Shown piece after piece: positions 20,828-29,050 of a stretch of DNA of 32,802 bases (the first letter of the stretch is position 1; the number at the start of each line of letters is the position of its first letter). The translations under genes and the position numbers were made by a program. The notes under the pieces were generated by a model. That model was given only the letters and a program-made list of their open reading frames with translations, had not been told where the DNA came from and made no database searches. Origin of the DNA: a virus; the IMG/VR virus record IMGVR_UViG_3300009180_002083, positions 1 to 32,802 of that record; one strand, written 5' to 3'.

Positions 20828-22576
20828 TTATAATATTACAGCTTCAACAAGTTTTACACTTGTATCGCTATTAGATTCTAATGCAACTGCAAACACTTCA
20901 CTAGAATGATGAACTGCTACAGAAGCACAACCTTCATTGGCTGCTATTAAATTGTCGCCTTTTTTCACTAAACCCATTACCTTTACTGGAACACGACCTT
21001 TAAGAGCAATATAAGTGCCGCCTTCTAAATCTCGATTCATCATAAATGCAGGATTAGCACTGACCACTCCAATGGCACGTTTACCCCAAGTGCTGGCAGT
21101 GACTTCTTTTTCGCCGCCGACAACTACCACTGTTCCGGTGTCGTATTCTCGATCTGCTAGATATTTTTCTGCTAAATCGGCATATTGTGCTGAGGTAGCA
21201 GTTCCATTAAGTATGTTACAATAGATGTTTGCACTAGCATCTCTTGCCACAATTGTGTTTGCTGTTGATGTATGTACAGCAGTTCTGTAAGCACTGTTAT
21301 ACAACAACGTGTTTGCCTGTGTAGCTGTACCAGTGAATTGATTGGCCACTAGGTTACCACTGGCATCTCTTAGAGCAATGGTATCAGCAGCAGCAGTAAC
21401 GTCTTGTATTTTATTATTCAATTGCAAGGCATTACTGGCTGTTCCATTAACAGATCCTACATATACCGCTGTGCCTGCACCTGCACCTGAATTTAATACG
21501 GTGACTCCTGTGGACGAAATTATATTACCAGTCAAAGATCCGTTGACTGCTCCGATCACGTTGCCTGTGACATTACCAGTGACATTGCCTGTGACATTGC
21601 CAGTGAGAGCGCCATTGAATGTGGTAGCAAACACAGTGGCCCATCTTGCAGATGTAGCACCTAGATTTCTTGCATTGTTTGCTGCCGGATAGATAGCATC
21701 TGCACCAAATACATAGTCTCTGTCGCCTCCGGATGTCACAATTCTTACAGTGATTGTTTGAGATCCAGAAGATCCCAGTTGATTAGAAATAATAGGTTGG
21801 TCGCCGGATTCAACAAATACTTTTAAATCATCAGTGTCACCTAAAGTGTAACCAACGTCATAAAATTTTGCCCCACTTGGAAACAGTGCATTGGTATTTC
21901 TTAGATATTCACTGGCTGCAAAACCTCCTAATTTAGCAGCATTAGAAGCTGTGCCCCAATGAATATGATCATCTGTGGTTACTCCGGTAGACGGAGTATT
22001 AATCAAGGTAAGACCTTTCTTGATTTCACTAAAACCAGTAATAGGATTCACTGACGGATTTAATGTAAACGCAGTCTTGCTCATTATATATTGCGTATCG
22101 CTGCTAACAGTGAATTTGATAATTGTGTGATTTACATTGCTGACATCTTTTACTACCACTACTTCTACAGCAGTGGCACCGGGATCTTCTGCTATTTGAG
22201 GACCTACCAACACAAAAGATGTACCATTAGATACATACAGTTGCTCAGTGGTGGTGTCTAACCAAAAATCTCCAGCAACAAGTCCGGACGGTGCTGTTGC
22301 ACTAACTTCAGATCCGCCAGATGTTCTAAATCTAGATCCATCATAGAATTTAATCTTTTTGTTTGCGCTGTCAAACCAAACTTGACCTAGTACAGCTCTT
22401 GGTGGAGCAGAAGTATTGGCAAAATTCTCTAAAAGGTGTAAGAAATTTTCGTTCTGTACTTCGCCATAGCCTGCGTAATTTTTACCTAAGAAGCGTAGAT
22501 CAGTAGTGGTATCAATGGTACCGTCTTCTACTGAGACTAAAAACGTGCCATTAAATTTGTCTACTTGATATGCCAT
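20828..22576 (-). CDS. Tail-fibre-like virion protein with GNVT repeats and C-terminal domain
   Basis: A 582-residue protein. The N-terminal 100 residues (GYGEVQNENFLHLLENFA near 35-52, then GQVWFDS) are shared with the three genes upstream and probably anchor the fibre. The middle is Ala/Thr/Ser-rich beta sequence with a GNVT repeat. From about residue 460 a C-terminal domain (QYADLAEKYLADREYDTGTV, IGVVSANPAF, LKGRVPV) resembles a Peptidase_G2-like or intramolecular-chaperone-type module and is shared with the gene at 22621. The ATG at 22574-22576 is used, with GGAG (22584-22587) upstream, rather than TTG 22579. The protein likely forms a trimeric host-binding fibre. Confidence 0.75.
   Translation of the reverse strand: MAYQVDKFNGTFLVSVEDGTIDTTTDLRFLGKNYAGYGEVQNENFLHLLENFANTSAPPRAVLGQVWFDSANKKIKFYDGSRFRTSGGSEVSATAPSGLVAGDFWLDTTTEQLYVSNGTSFVLVGPQIAEDPGATAVEVVVVKDVSNVNHTIIKFTVSSDTQYIMSKTAFTLNPSVNPITGFSEIKKGLTLINTPSTGVTTDDHIHWGTASNAAKLGGFAASEYLRNTNALFPSGAKFYDVGYTLGDTDDLKVFVESGDQPIISNQLGSSGSQTITVRIVTSGGDRDYVFGADAIYPAANNARNLGATSARWATVFATTFNGALTGNVTGNVTGNVTGNVIGAVNGSLTGNIISSTGVTVLNSGAGAGTAVYVGSVNGTASNALQLNNKIQDVTAAADTIALRDASGNLVANQFTGTATQANTLLYNSAYRTAVHTSTANTIVARDASANIYCNILNGTATSAQYADLAEKYLADREYDTGTVVVVGGEKEVTASTWGKRAIGVVSANPAFMMNRDLEGGTYIALKGRVPVKVMGLVKKGDNLIAANEGCASVAVHHSSEVFAVALESNSDTSVKLVEAVIL
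21557..21604 (-). repeat. 12-bp tandem repeat, four units, coding for GNVT
   Basis: Four head-to-tail 12-base units lie inside the fibre gene, beginning at 21557, 21569, 21581 and 21593. They differ by a few bases and end in CCTGT or CCAGT. On the coding strand each encodes Gly-Asn-Val-Thr or a close variant. Short in-frame repeats of this kind can expand or shrink by slippage without breaking the frame. Confidence 0.8.
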
Positions 22577-22577
22577 C

Positions 22578-22618
22578 AATCTACTCCAATATTATTCTAT
22601 TATTTATCTGAGTAGATT
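22578..22618 (-). repeat. Inverted repeat (9-bp arms) bracketing a promoter box
   Basis: AATCTACTC (22578-22586) and GAGTAGATT (22610-22618) are a perfect 9-bp inverted repeat in the gap between two fibre genes. One arm covers most of the ribosome binding site of the downstream gene; the promoter box at 22601 lies in the loop. It could act on DNA (operator) or, if upstream transcripts read through, fold the mRNA and hide the binding site. Confidence 0.55.
22601..22608 (-). promoter_or_regulatory. Candidate late promoter box (GATAAATA)
   Basis: The minus strand reads GATAAATA, fitting NATAAATA. Transcription would start near 22595, leaving a leader of about 19 bases with GGAG seven bases before ATG 22576. 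The same geometry as at 18933 and 19896 supports it. Confidence 0.55.
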
Positions 22619-22620
22619 TA

Positions 22621-24432
22621 TTATAATCTACCCACAGCAACTTCGATTATGCCTTCTATGCCATTGAAATTGTCAAGTGCTTTGCCTATTACAGTGCCCA
22701 TTTGCGGAGTTTGGGTAGTTCTAGCAAACCCGTTTCCACCACTAATCAACATATCGCCCTTTCTTATTGGGCCTCTAACTTTACAAGGTGTTCTTCCCTG
22801 TAATGCTACAGCTGCCACGTATGTGCCTTGACATTTACTGTTCATTAGGTATGCAGGATTTGTGGTGACAACTCCAGCAACTCTGTTGGTACCATCTTGT
22901 GCAAGTGTAACTTCAAATTCACCACCAAATTCTAGCACTGTACCTGGGGCATAGTCTGCATCTGCAACATAGTTTTCGGCCAAGTCAGCATACTGTGCGC
23001 TGGTAGCAACACCGTTAAAAATATCTGCATATACGCTGCCAAATGTTCGGCCTGGGAGCCCTATATTGCATTTGCTAGAAACATCTCCTACAAAAGTAGG
23101 GTCCGATGTGCCGCCGGCGGCAAGTGCTACAGAGCTTGAAATAAACTCAAAACTTGCTTCATCGCCAGTTTGAAATGCATCATTGATAGTGATTGTAAGG
23201 CCTAGACCGTTAGTAATAGCTAGAGTAGGAGCATTTCCATTTATAAACAAATGTATTTCTCCTGCATCTCCTATGGTCGCTCCTGCATCCGTAACTTCTA
23301 CTCCTGCCAATGTTCCCACCGAAGTCAACGATGAATCAATTATTCCGGCAGCTAGAGTTGTTCCACTCAAGGTACTAGCTGCGGCTGTAACTGTAATATC
23401 TTGCGATCCGTTAAACTGCACACCATTAATGGCTCGTCCGGGCGCTAGTGTGCTGGCCTGTGCTGCAAGCCCGTTAAATGTAAACCCTTGTATGTTGTTG
23501 GCCACAAGATTGTAAAATGTACTGGTACCAGATATTGCAGTGACATTGCCTGCCAACGGACCTATAAATTGATCGGCAGTGATGGTACCACCGGCAAAAC
23601 TACCCGTACTATCTCTAGCAACTACCTTACCTATGGTGTTGATCGACGATGCATCTACTGCCCAAGTAGTAGCAGTACTGCCGTTAAAATTACTACCTGT
23701 TAAATATGTGCCTCTAGTAAGGATAGCAGGAGTATTGGCAGTAATAGTAATATCATTGTTACCATCAAAGTAGGCGCCATTGATAAATCGTCCGTTTTGA
23801 AATCTGGTAGCAGTGGTTGAATTGCCTAAAAGATTGCCGTTGATCACGGTGTTTGTTGATAGAGTAACACCTTTTTGTAACTCATTAAAACCAATAATAG
23901 CATCTAAAGTATTAATTGTAAAAGTATCAGAACTGTGTATGGATAATACTTCATCATTGACCGATACCAATAACACTGCGTGATTTACACTGCTGATATC
24001 TCTTAAAATTGCTGCTTTGATTCTTGTTTCACCAAAGCCAGATACTCCCTCAGGTCCTACAAGCGTCCATCCTGATATAGTAGAATAAACATACAATTGT
24101 TTGGTTGAGATTTTATACCAGAGAGCACCTTCAGTCGGTCCAGAAGGTGCATTTTCCAAAGCTGTTGCAGCTCCTACAGGCACCCAATTGGTTCCATCAT
24201 AGGTATTTAATTTGTTATTAACGCTGTCGTACCAGGTTTGACCTTCTAGTGCCCGAGCAGGAGGATTTGTTCCGGCAAAATTTTCTAAAAGAAATAGAAA
24301 ATTTTCATTCTGTACTTCTCCGTAGCCCACATAATTTCTACCGAGTAAACCAATACTTGTAGAAGTATCTAAAGTTCCGTCTTGAAGAACAACAAGTTCT
24401 GACCCGCTATATTTGTTTATAATGTATGGCAT
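22621..24432 (-). CDS. Tail-fibre-like virion protein, paralogue with shared C-terminal domain
   Basis: A 603-residue protein. The N-terminus (MPYIINKYSG, RNYVGYGEVQNENFLFLLEN, GQTWYDS) matches its neighbours. The central region is a long Thr/Asn/Gly-rich beta stretch with recurring GxxFNG-type segments (FIGPLAGNVTAISG, INGVQFNGSQDITVT). From about residue 476 it has the C-terminal domain shared with the gene at 20828 (QYADLAENYVADADYAPGTV, AGVVTTNPAYLMN, LQGRTPCKV). AAGGAG precedes ATG 24432. It probably forms a fibre whose tip differs from those of its paralogues; no enzymatic motif is certain. Confidence 0.75.
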   Translation of the reverse strand: MPYIINKYSGSELVVLQDGTLDTSTSIGLLGRNYVGYGEVQNENFLFLLENFAGTNPPARALEGQTWYDSVNNKLNTYDGTNWVPVGAATALENAPSGPTEGALWYKISTKQLYVYSTISGWTLVGPEGVSGFGETRIKAAILRDISSVNHAVLLVSVNDEVLSIHSSDTFTINTLDAIIGFNELQKGVTLSTNTVINGNLLGNSTTATRFQNGRFINGAYFDGNNDITITANTPAILTRGTYLTGSNFNGSTATTWAVDASSINTIGKVVARDSTGSFAGGTITADQFIGPLAGNVTAISGTSTFYNLVANNIQGFTFNGLAAQASTLAPGRAINGVQFNGSQDITVTAAASTLSGTTLAAGIIDSSLTSVGTLAGVEVTDAGATIGDAGEIHLFINGNAPTLAITNGLGLTITINDAFQTGDEASFEFISSSVALAAGGTSDPTFVGDVSSKCNIGLPGRTFGSVYADIFNGVATSAQYADLAENYVADADYAPGTVLEFGGEFEVTLAQDGTNRVAGVVTTNPAYLMNSKCQGTYVAAVALQGRTPCKVRGPIRKGDMLISGGNGFARTTQTPQMGTVIGKALDNFNGIEGIIEVAVGRL

Positions 24433-24456
24433 TGATTCGCTCCTTATGTATTTAAC

Positions 24457-26280
24457 TTAAGAGCTAAATGTCCAGACACCTGCCTGTAGTATGTAAGTTT
24501 TTACAGTTCTAAAAACGCTGATAGGTTGCGCACCAACAGCAATAGGACTTACAATTGTTTGATTTGTTATAGCAAATGCAGTTCCTGTTGGAGTAACAAA
24601 TTCAGCAGTAGACGGAGCTCCAAGACTGGTGACAGCAGTAGAACTGCTATTTGCCAGTCTTGTACACAAGATTCTAGCCAATGTGCCGTTTTCGTATTCG
24701 TTTACGGGAGCCAAACTTGTTAAAATTATAGCAATATCGCCGTCGGTTGGAAAATCTGATACATCTATACTGAATGCCAATGATCGAGTTCTTACCACAT
24801 TCAACACATATTTCTTGTTTGTGGCTTCTGATAATTCAGTAGCACCTAATGCGGTGCCGATCGATCCAGTATTTTCAGTAGTTTGCACAGGTGAATTTTG
24901 ACTAGTAGTAATCAATCCCGTCAGCAAAGGTGAACCAATTAATACAATGTTTCCAGTGCCATCGGGTGCTAGCTCTAGATCTAAAGAACTTATGGTAGAT
25001 ATTCTTTGATTGTCCATAAAAATATTGTCTACTGACAAATTTATCAAAGTTCCTACATTGTTCAAATTAGGAAAAGAACTTGAAAAACATTGTGTTGAAG
25101 TTAACACTGTATTTCCAGCAATTTTATAATTTTGTCCTGCGGCTAAATTAATATTTTCTGTGCTAAACCATCCAACATTTTTATCCCAAGTAAATTCATG
25201 GTCACTGTTTCCTCTCAGAATAATTCCACCGCCGTCGGCATATTCATCAGTATTAGAAGAACTATCACCAAGACTGGCTAAAACAACATTTTTGTCTTCA
25301 ATTGTCAGCACACTGGTATTGATTGTGGTTGTATTTCCTTGAACCACAAGATCGCCTACCACTGTAAGATTACCACCTACTGTGGTTAAACTATTGACAA
25401 ATCCGTCATATATTTTTACTTCTCGAGTTGGTGAAATAATGTTCACTGCTGTTTCGCTGACAACTCCTTTTTGTACAGCAAAACTGAGATTTTTATTTGA
25501 AGCTGTGTTGTACAATCTCACATTGCCGGCGGCAACGTTGAATGCTCCTTCAGTACCGGCTCCCACATTAAGTCCGCTGTTGTTGGTAATAATCAACGGT
25601 TCTGCAAAATTGTTTGCCTGATCTCGACGGGCATAAAGAGATGCAATAACAGTGTCAAGGCGGTCTGCGTTGGTTGCAGTGACATTGAATTTTATACCCG
25701 CTAGTGTTCCGGCATTAAATCCGGGAATAATACTTCCACTAAAACCTTCAATGTTTAATTTAGGAGTAAATGTGTCTTTGGCAAATATTCCTAACAAAAT
25801 TCCATTGTTGTATAGATAGGTTACAACACGGGATGCATTTAACGAATCTAAAATAGTTTCAACTTTGAATCCACTGAGTCCCTGTGCCTGAGAATAAGCA
25901 GGACCAAGCAAAATAAAACTAACACCGTCATAGAAGTATAGTTGTTTACTAATGTTATTAAACCATAGATCACCGGCGCCTGGTTGACTAGGCTGAGAAT
26001 TCGAAATACTGGCCGAGCTTACTGGAACAAATCCTGTACCTGTGTAAACTTTTAGTTTTGCTTCGCTAGAGTCAAACCATATCTGTCCCCTAATCGGATG
26101 CTCAGGTCTACTAGTGCCTGCAAAATTTTCTAAAAGTTTTATAAAATTTTCATTTAACGATTCACCAAAGCCACTGTAATTTTTTCCTATCAAGGTAATG
26201 TCAGTTGTTAAGTCATCAACTTGACCATCAGCCACAGTAGCTAATAGTGTTCCGTCTGTTTTATTAATCGAATACGCCAT
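24457..26280 (-). CDS. Tail-fibre-like virion protein, paralogue without shared C-terminal domain
   Basis: A 607-residue protein whose first 170 residues follow the paralogous pattern (MAYSINKTDG, LIGKNYSGFGESLNENFIKL, GQIWFDS, LLGPAYSQ). The middle contains VVGDLVVQGNTTTINTSVLT and IEDKNVVLASLGDSSS, segments typical of phage fibre beta-helices. The end (FRTVKTYILQAGVWTFSS) differs from the two downstream paralogues. AAAGGA lies before ATG 26280. It is ten bases from the collar-domain gene. The different tip suggests a different binding partner. Confidence 0.75.
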   Translation of the reverse strand: MAYSINKTDGTLLATVADGQVDDLTTDITLIGKNYSGFGESLNENFIKLLENFAGTSRPEHPIRGQIWFDSSEAKLKVYTGTGFVPVSSASISNSQPSQPGAGDLWFNNISKQLYFYDGVSFILLGPAYSQAQGLSGFKVETILDSLNASRVVTYLYNNGILLGIFAKDTFTPKLNIEGFSGSIIPGFNAGTLAGIKFNVTATNADRLDTVIASLYARRDQANNFAEPLIITNNSGLNVGAGTEGAFNVAAGNVRLYNTASNKNLSFAVQKGVVSETAVNIISPTREVKIYDGFVNSLTTVGGNLTVVGDLVVQGNTTTINTSVLTIEDKNVVLASLGDSSSNTDEYADGGGIILRGNSDHEFTWDKNVGWFSTENINLAAGQNYKIAGNTVLTSTQCFSSSFPNLNNVGTLINLSVDNIFMDNQRISTISSLDLELAPDGTGNIVLIGSPLLTGLITTSQNSPVQTTENTGSIGTALGATELSEATNKKYVLNVVRTRSLAFSIDVSDFPTDGDIAIILTSLAPVNEYENGTLARILCTRLANSSSTAVTSLGAPSTAEFVTPTGTAFAITNQTIVSPIAVGAQPISVFRTVKTYILQAGVWTFSS

Positions 26281-26290
26281 TTTTTATCCT

Positions 26291-28372
26291 TTAGAATGCA
26301 GGAGGTCCTGACCTAATAATGTAGTTTATAGTTAGAAACGGATTCATCAATGAAAATGCGTCGCTTAACGGACTTGAAGTTTTAATGCCTCCTGAGTTAG
26401 GAAGATAATTAAATTTACCTGCTGCTGTTGGTCCTGCATCTAAAAATGCACCAAAATCAGTTGGCAAAGCGGTATCTAATTTTACAGCGGCATATTGGCC
26501 GCCAGTGCTACCTACCATATCGTGTTCGTGATCTGGGAGATTTCTAGTCAACAGTGTTTGTGTTGATGCACCACTGCCTTGACCAACATTCTGAGGTTCA
26601 GTTCCGGATACTCTTCCCATTGCTCCGCCACCGCCTTCTACATATCCACCAGTGCTGTTGGGCACTGTGATACCGTTATCCATGTTATCTCTTCCTAGCG
26701 CAAATCTACCTCTTAGATCAGGAATTCTAAAAGTATTAACTCCAACCAACGGATCATTGCCGTTATAGACTGTGCCAATGATATCGTATAAATCAGAAAA
26801 TTTTCCTCTTTCTACTTCGCCGCCATCGCAGAACAAAAATCCATACGGAGCACTGGCACCTGCATAAGGCAGGATAGCACCGATGGGCAATCCTAGGTCA
26901 GCTATAAATGTATCTCTAGATTGTTTAAGTAATCCGCTGGTACTTGATCTAAAAACCAAAACAAAATCATCTGTTTTAGATCTGTTAGGAAGGGGCTCTG
27001 CTTTGCTACTGATAATAGAAGAAGAAAGTGTTGTGTTAAATGTTTTTGTGTACCCGCCCGTGCTACCGTTAAAAGTTATTGGAGCTGTTGACGCTATATC
27101 TCCCGTAATAGAGAATGATGTTGTATTTTGCAAACTAGTGGCGGTGACAGCATTACCGCTGATATCTCCTCCTAGAACTCCTTCTACAGTTTCTGCTATA
27201 ATGGTCTGTGCTCTAATTGTTTTCCAACGTTTGGTAGCACTACCAAATTCAAAGGTATCATTCAATGCTGGATCAATATTCCTTGTGGTAGTGGTGCCGA
27301 CTACTTCTAAAGTTGTGCCGATTAATGCATTTTTGGTTACTGCTAGTCCTCCAGCAGTTCTAATTGAACCGTTGCCGAGATTGGTAGTTCCCACTGTGCT
27401 ATTAACAACCAAGTTTCCACTAATTTTGGTATTACCAATTACATCCAGAGATTCTTGTGGGCTGAGATTATTAACTCCAACTTTATTATCAAGCACTCGT
27501 AGTATTGTATTAGGTATACCATCACTGTTCAATTGAATATCAATACTGCTGCCTGCTGAAGAATTATAAATTTTAGCAGCAGTAGCTGAATTAGAAAGAT
27601 TAAATGAACTGTCTACTCCAATATTGATACCTAAATTATTTCTTATATTCAATCCAAATTCAGTGGTGTTGGTAATGTCCGATCTGAGAAATTTACCACT
27701 GTCAATTACTACACCACTGACATTTAATCCGTCTGCTGATGTGGCTGTCCCGTACAGTTTGGGGGCAAATCCTCCTAGTCCAAGATCTGTTGTAGATGAT
27801 AAATTCACCCCTGACCTAATTGCAAGAAATCCTGTAATAGAATTTTTTGGGGTGAAACTGTCTTTGCTGATAATTACAACTGGTTTGTCTTCTACATAAA
27901 AAGTCAAAACTACTTTGGTAATGTTATTGGTATCTATAATCTGCTCAACTAACGGACCACTTAACAGTCCTGTCGAAAAATTAGGGCCAACTAAAATCCA
28001 GTCTGTACCTGAAAAAACATATAGTTGTTGGTTTACGGTATCTACCCAAAGTTCACCAACTTTGCTTTGTTCAACAGAAGGAGCTACAACACTCTTTTGA
28101 ATATCGCTGGCTGCTTTCCAACTAATACCGTCGTAGATTTGTAGTGTTCTTGTATTGGTATCAAACCATAACTGTCCTTCGATAGGATTGACTGGTTGAG
28201 ACGGTCCTGCAAAATTTTCTAACAGAGCTAGGAAATTTTGACCAATAGTTTGTCCATATCCAGTTACATTTCTTCCTGGAAATGTCAAGCTGGTATCTGT
28301 GTTTGAGGTGTTGTCATACACCGTGATTGGTGTCTTATTTTCATTATCGGTAAAATTTACAATATATGGCAT
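26291..28372 (-). CDS. Tail fibre/short tail fibre protein with tail collar domain
   Basis: A 693-residue protein. The N-terminus (MPYIVNFTDNENKTPITVYD, RNVTGYGQTIGQNFLALLEN, GQLWFDT) matches its paralogues. A beta-helical middle part contains KISGNLVVNSTVGTTNLGNG. From about residue 495 it carries a Phage Tail Collar-type domain (PIGAILPYAGASAPYGFLFCDG, FRIPDLRGRFALG), then PDHEHD with an HxH that may bind metal as in T4 gp12, and a MNPFLTINYIIR end. Collar-domain proteins are trimeric fibres or baseplate-attached short fibres that contact the host. GAGG before ATG 28372 lies in the end of the upstream gene. Confidence 0.85.
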   Translation of the reverse strand: MPYIVNFTDNENKTPITVYDNTSNTDTSLTFPGRNVTGYGQTIGQNFLALLENFAGPSQPVNPIEGQLWFDTNTRTLQIYDGISWKAASDIQKSVVAPSVEQSKVGELWVDTVNQQLYVFSGTDWILVGPNFSTGLLSGPLVEQIIDTNNITKVVLTFYVEDKPVVIISKDSFTPKNSITGFLAIRSGVNLSSTTDLGLGGFAPKLYGTATSADGLNVSGVVIDSGKFLRSDITNTTEFGLNIRNNLGINIGVDSSFNLSNSATAAKIYNSSAGSSIDIQLNSDGIPNTILRVLDNKVGVNNLSPQESLDVIGNTKISGNLVVNSTVGTTNLGNGSIRTAGGLAVTKNALIGTTLEVVGTTTTRNIDPALNDTFEFGSATKRWKTIRAQTIIAETVEGVLGGDISGNAVTATSLQNTTSFSITGDIASTAPITFNGSTGGYTKTFNTTLSSSIISSKAEPLPNRSKTDDFVLVFRSSTSGLLKQSRDTFIADLGLPIGAILPYAGASAPYGFLFCDGGEVERGKFSDLYDIIGTVYNGNDPLVGVNTFRIPDLRGRFALGRDNMDNGITVPNSTGGYVEGGGGAMGRVSGTEPQNVGQGSGASTQTLLTRNLPDHEHDMVGSTGGQYAAVKLDTALPTDFGAFLDAGPTAAGKFNYLPNSGGIKTSSPLSDAFSLMNPFLTINYIIRSGPPAF

Positions 28373-28375
28373 TTA

Positions 28376-29038
28376 TTATACCTCTGTGAATCCAGTTAAA
28401 CTCTGTACACGAATTGTATAATCAATCTGTAATAGCCTGTTCAGAGATTTTTGAACAGGGTGAAAAATCACGTGAGTTAATAATTTGCCTGTACCGCTGT
28501 CGCTGTAAGATCTTAGGCCCAGTTCATCAAAAACAAAATTACCACTCATATCTTGACTGTTGTCAAATGCATCCTGTCCGTCTGGTTCACCGTAATCTAA
28601 CAAACAACTAATAATAATGTCACTGTAAGTGGCTCCACTTATATGCCTAATTTCCATTTTATTTCTAATAGGATCTGTATTTTCTGTGGCATTTTTATCC
28701 ACTACCTTGGCATAAGTTTGATTATACAGACTGGTATTGACTCCTACAGTGTTTGGTGTTAGATAACTAATTAGCCCAGTTGGGTCTACTGTGGTGCCGC
28801 CGTTGCCAAACACCATTTGATAAATCCAACCCTGTCCTTGATTGCTGAGACTGTTAACCATGGCCACACTCATATTCTCATAATGAATGGCATTTCTTTT
28901 ATCTTGAAATACCTCTCCTGTTTTAGGATCAAATATTTTTATGTGTCCCTCAACGTGGAACCCGCCACTTTCGTTGGGTGTTTTTTCTGGTTGTTTTTGT
29001 TCGTTGGGCATATTGAGCTCGTTGAAATTATTATTCAT
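28376..29038 (-). CDS. Virion structural protein
   Basis: A 220-residue protein. A polar, probably flexible N-terminus (MNNNFNELNMPNEQKQPEKT) leads into a conserved part (GGFHVEGHIKIFDPKTGEVF, KRNAIHYENMSVAMVNSLSN) seen in virion proteins of marine T4-like phages, then a strand-rich half ending in LLQIDYTIRVQSLTG. It probably belongs to the baseplate or fibre attachment region. The frame is open further upstream to 29149, but that would overlap the large virion gene by over 100 bases. ATG 29038 is therefore used although it lacks a ribosome binding site and lies close to a late box. Confidence 0.75.
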   Translation of the reverse strand: MNNNFNELNMPNEQKQPEKTPNESGGFHVEGHIKIFDPKTGEVFQDKRNAIHYENMSVAMVNSLSNQGQGWIYQMVFGNGGTTVDPTGLISYLTPNTVGVNTSLYNQTYAKVVDKNATENTDPIRNKMEIRHISGATYSDIIISCLLDYGEPDGQDAFDNSQDMSGNFVFDELGLRSYSDSGTGKLLTHVIFHPVQKSLNRLLQIDYTIRVQSLTGFTEV

Positions 29039-29042
29039 AGTG

Positions 29043-29050
29043 TATTTATT
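29043..29050 (-). promoter_or_regulatory. Candidate late promoter box (AATAAATA)
   Basis: The minus strand reads AATAAATA, one base from the full T4 late box, and overlaps the stop codon of the large virion gene. Transcription would start at about 29037, at or next to the ATG of 28376-29038, so this gene may be read from a leaderless message or by coupling with the upstream gene. Confidence 0.42.

Noticed and set aside
26883-27536. Open frame of 217 codons on the plus strand inside the collar-domain fibre gene
   Set aside because: It lies wholly within a well-supported minus-strand gene, has no ribosome site and a composition typical of the opposite strand of Thr/Ser-rich fibre coding sequence.
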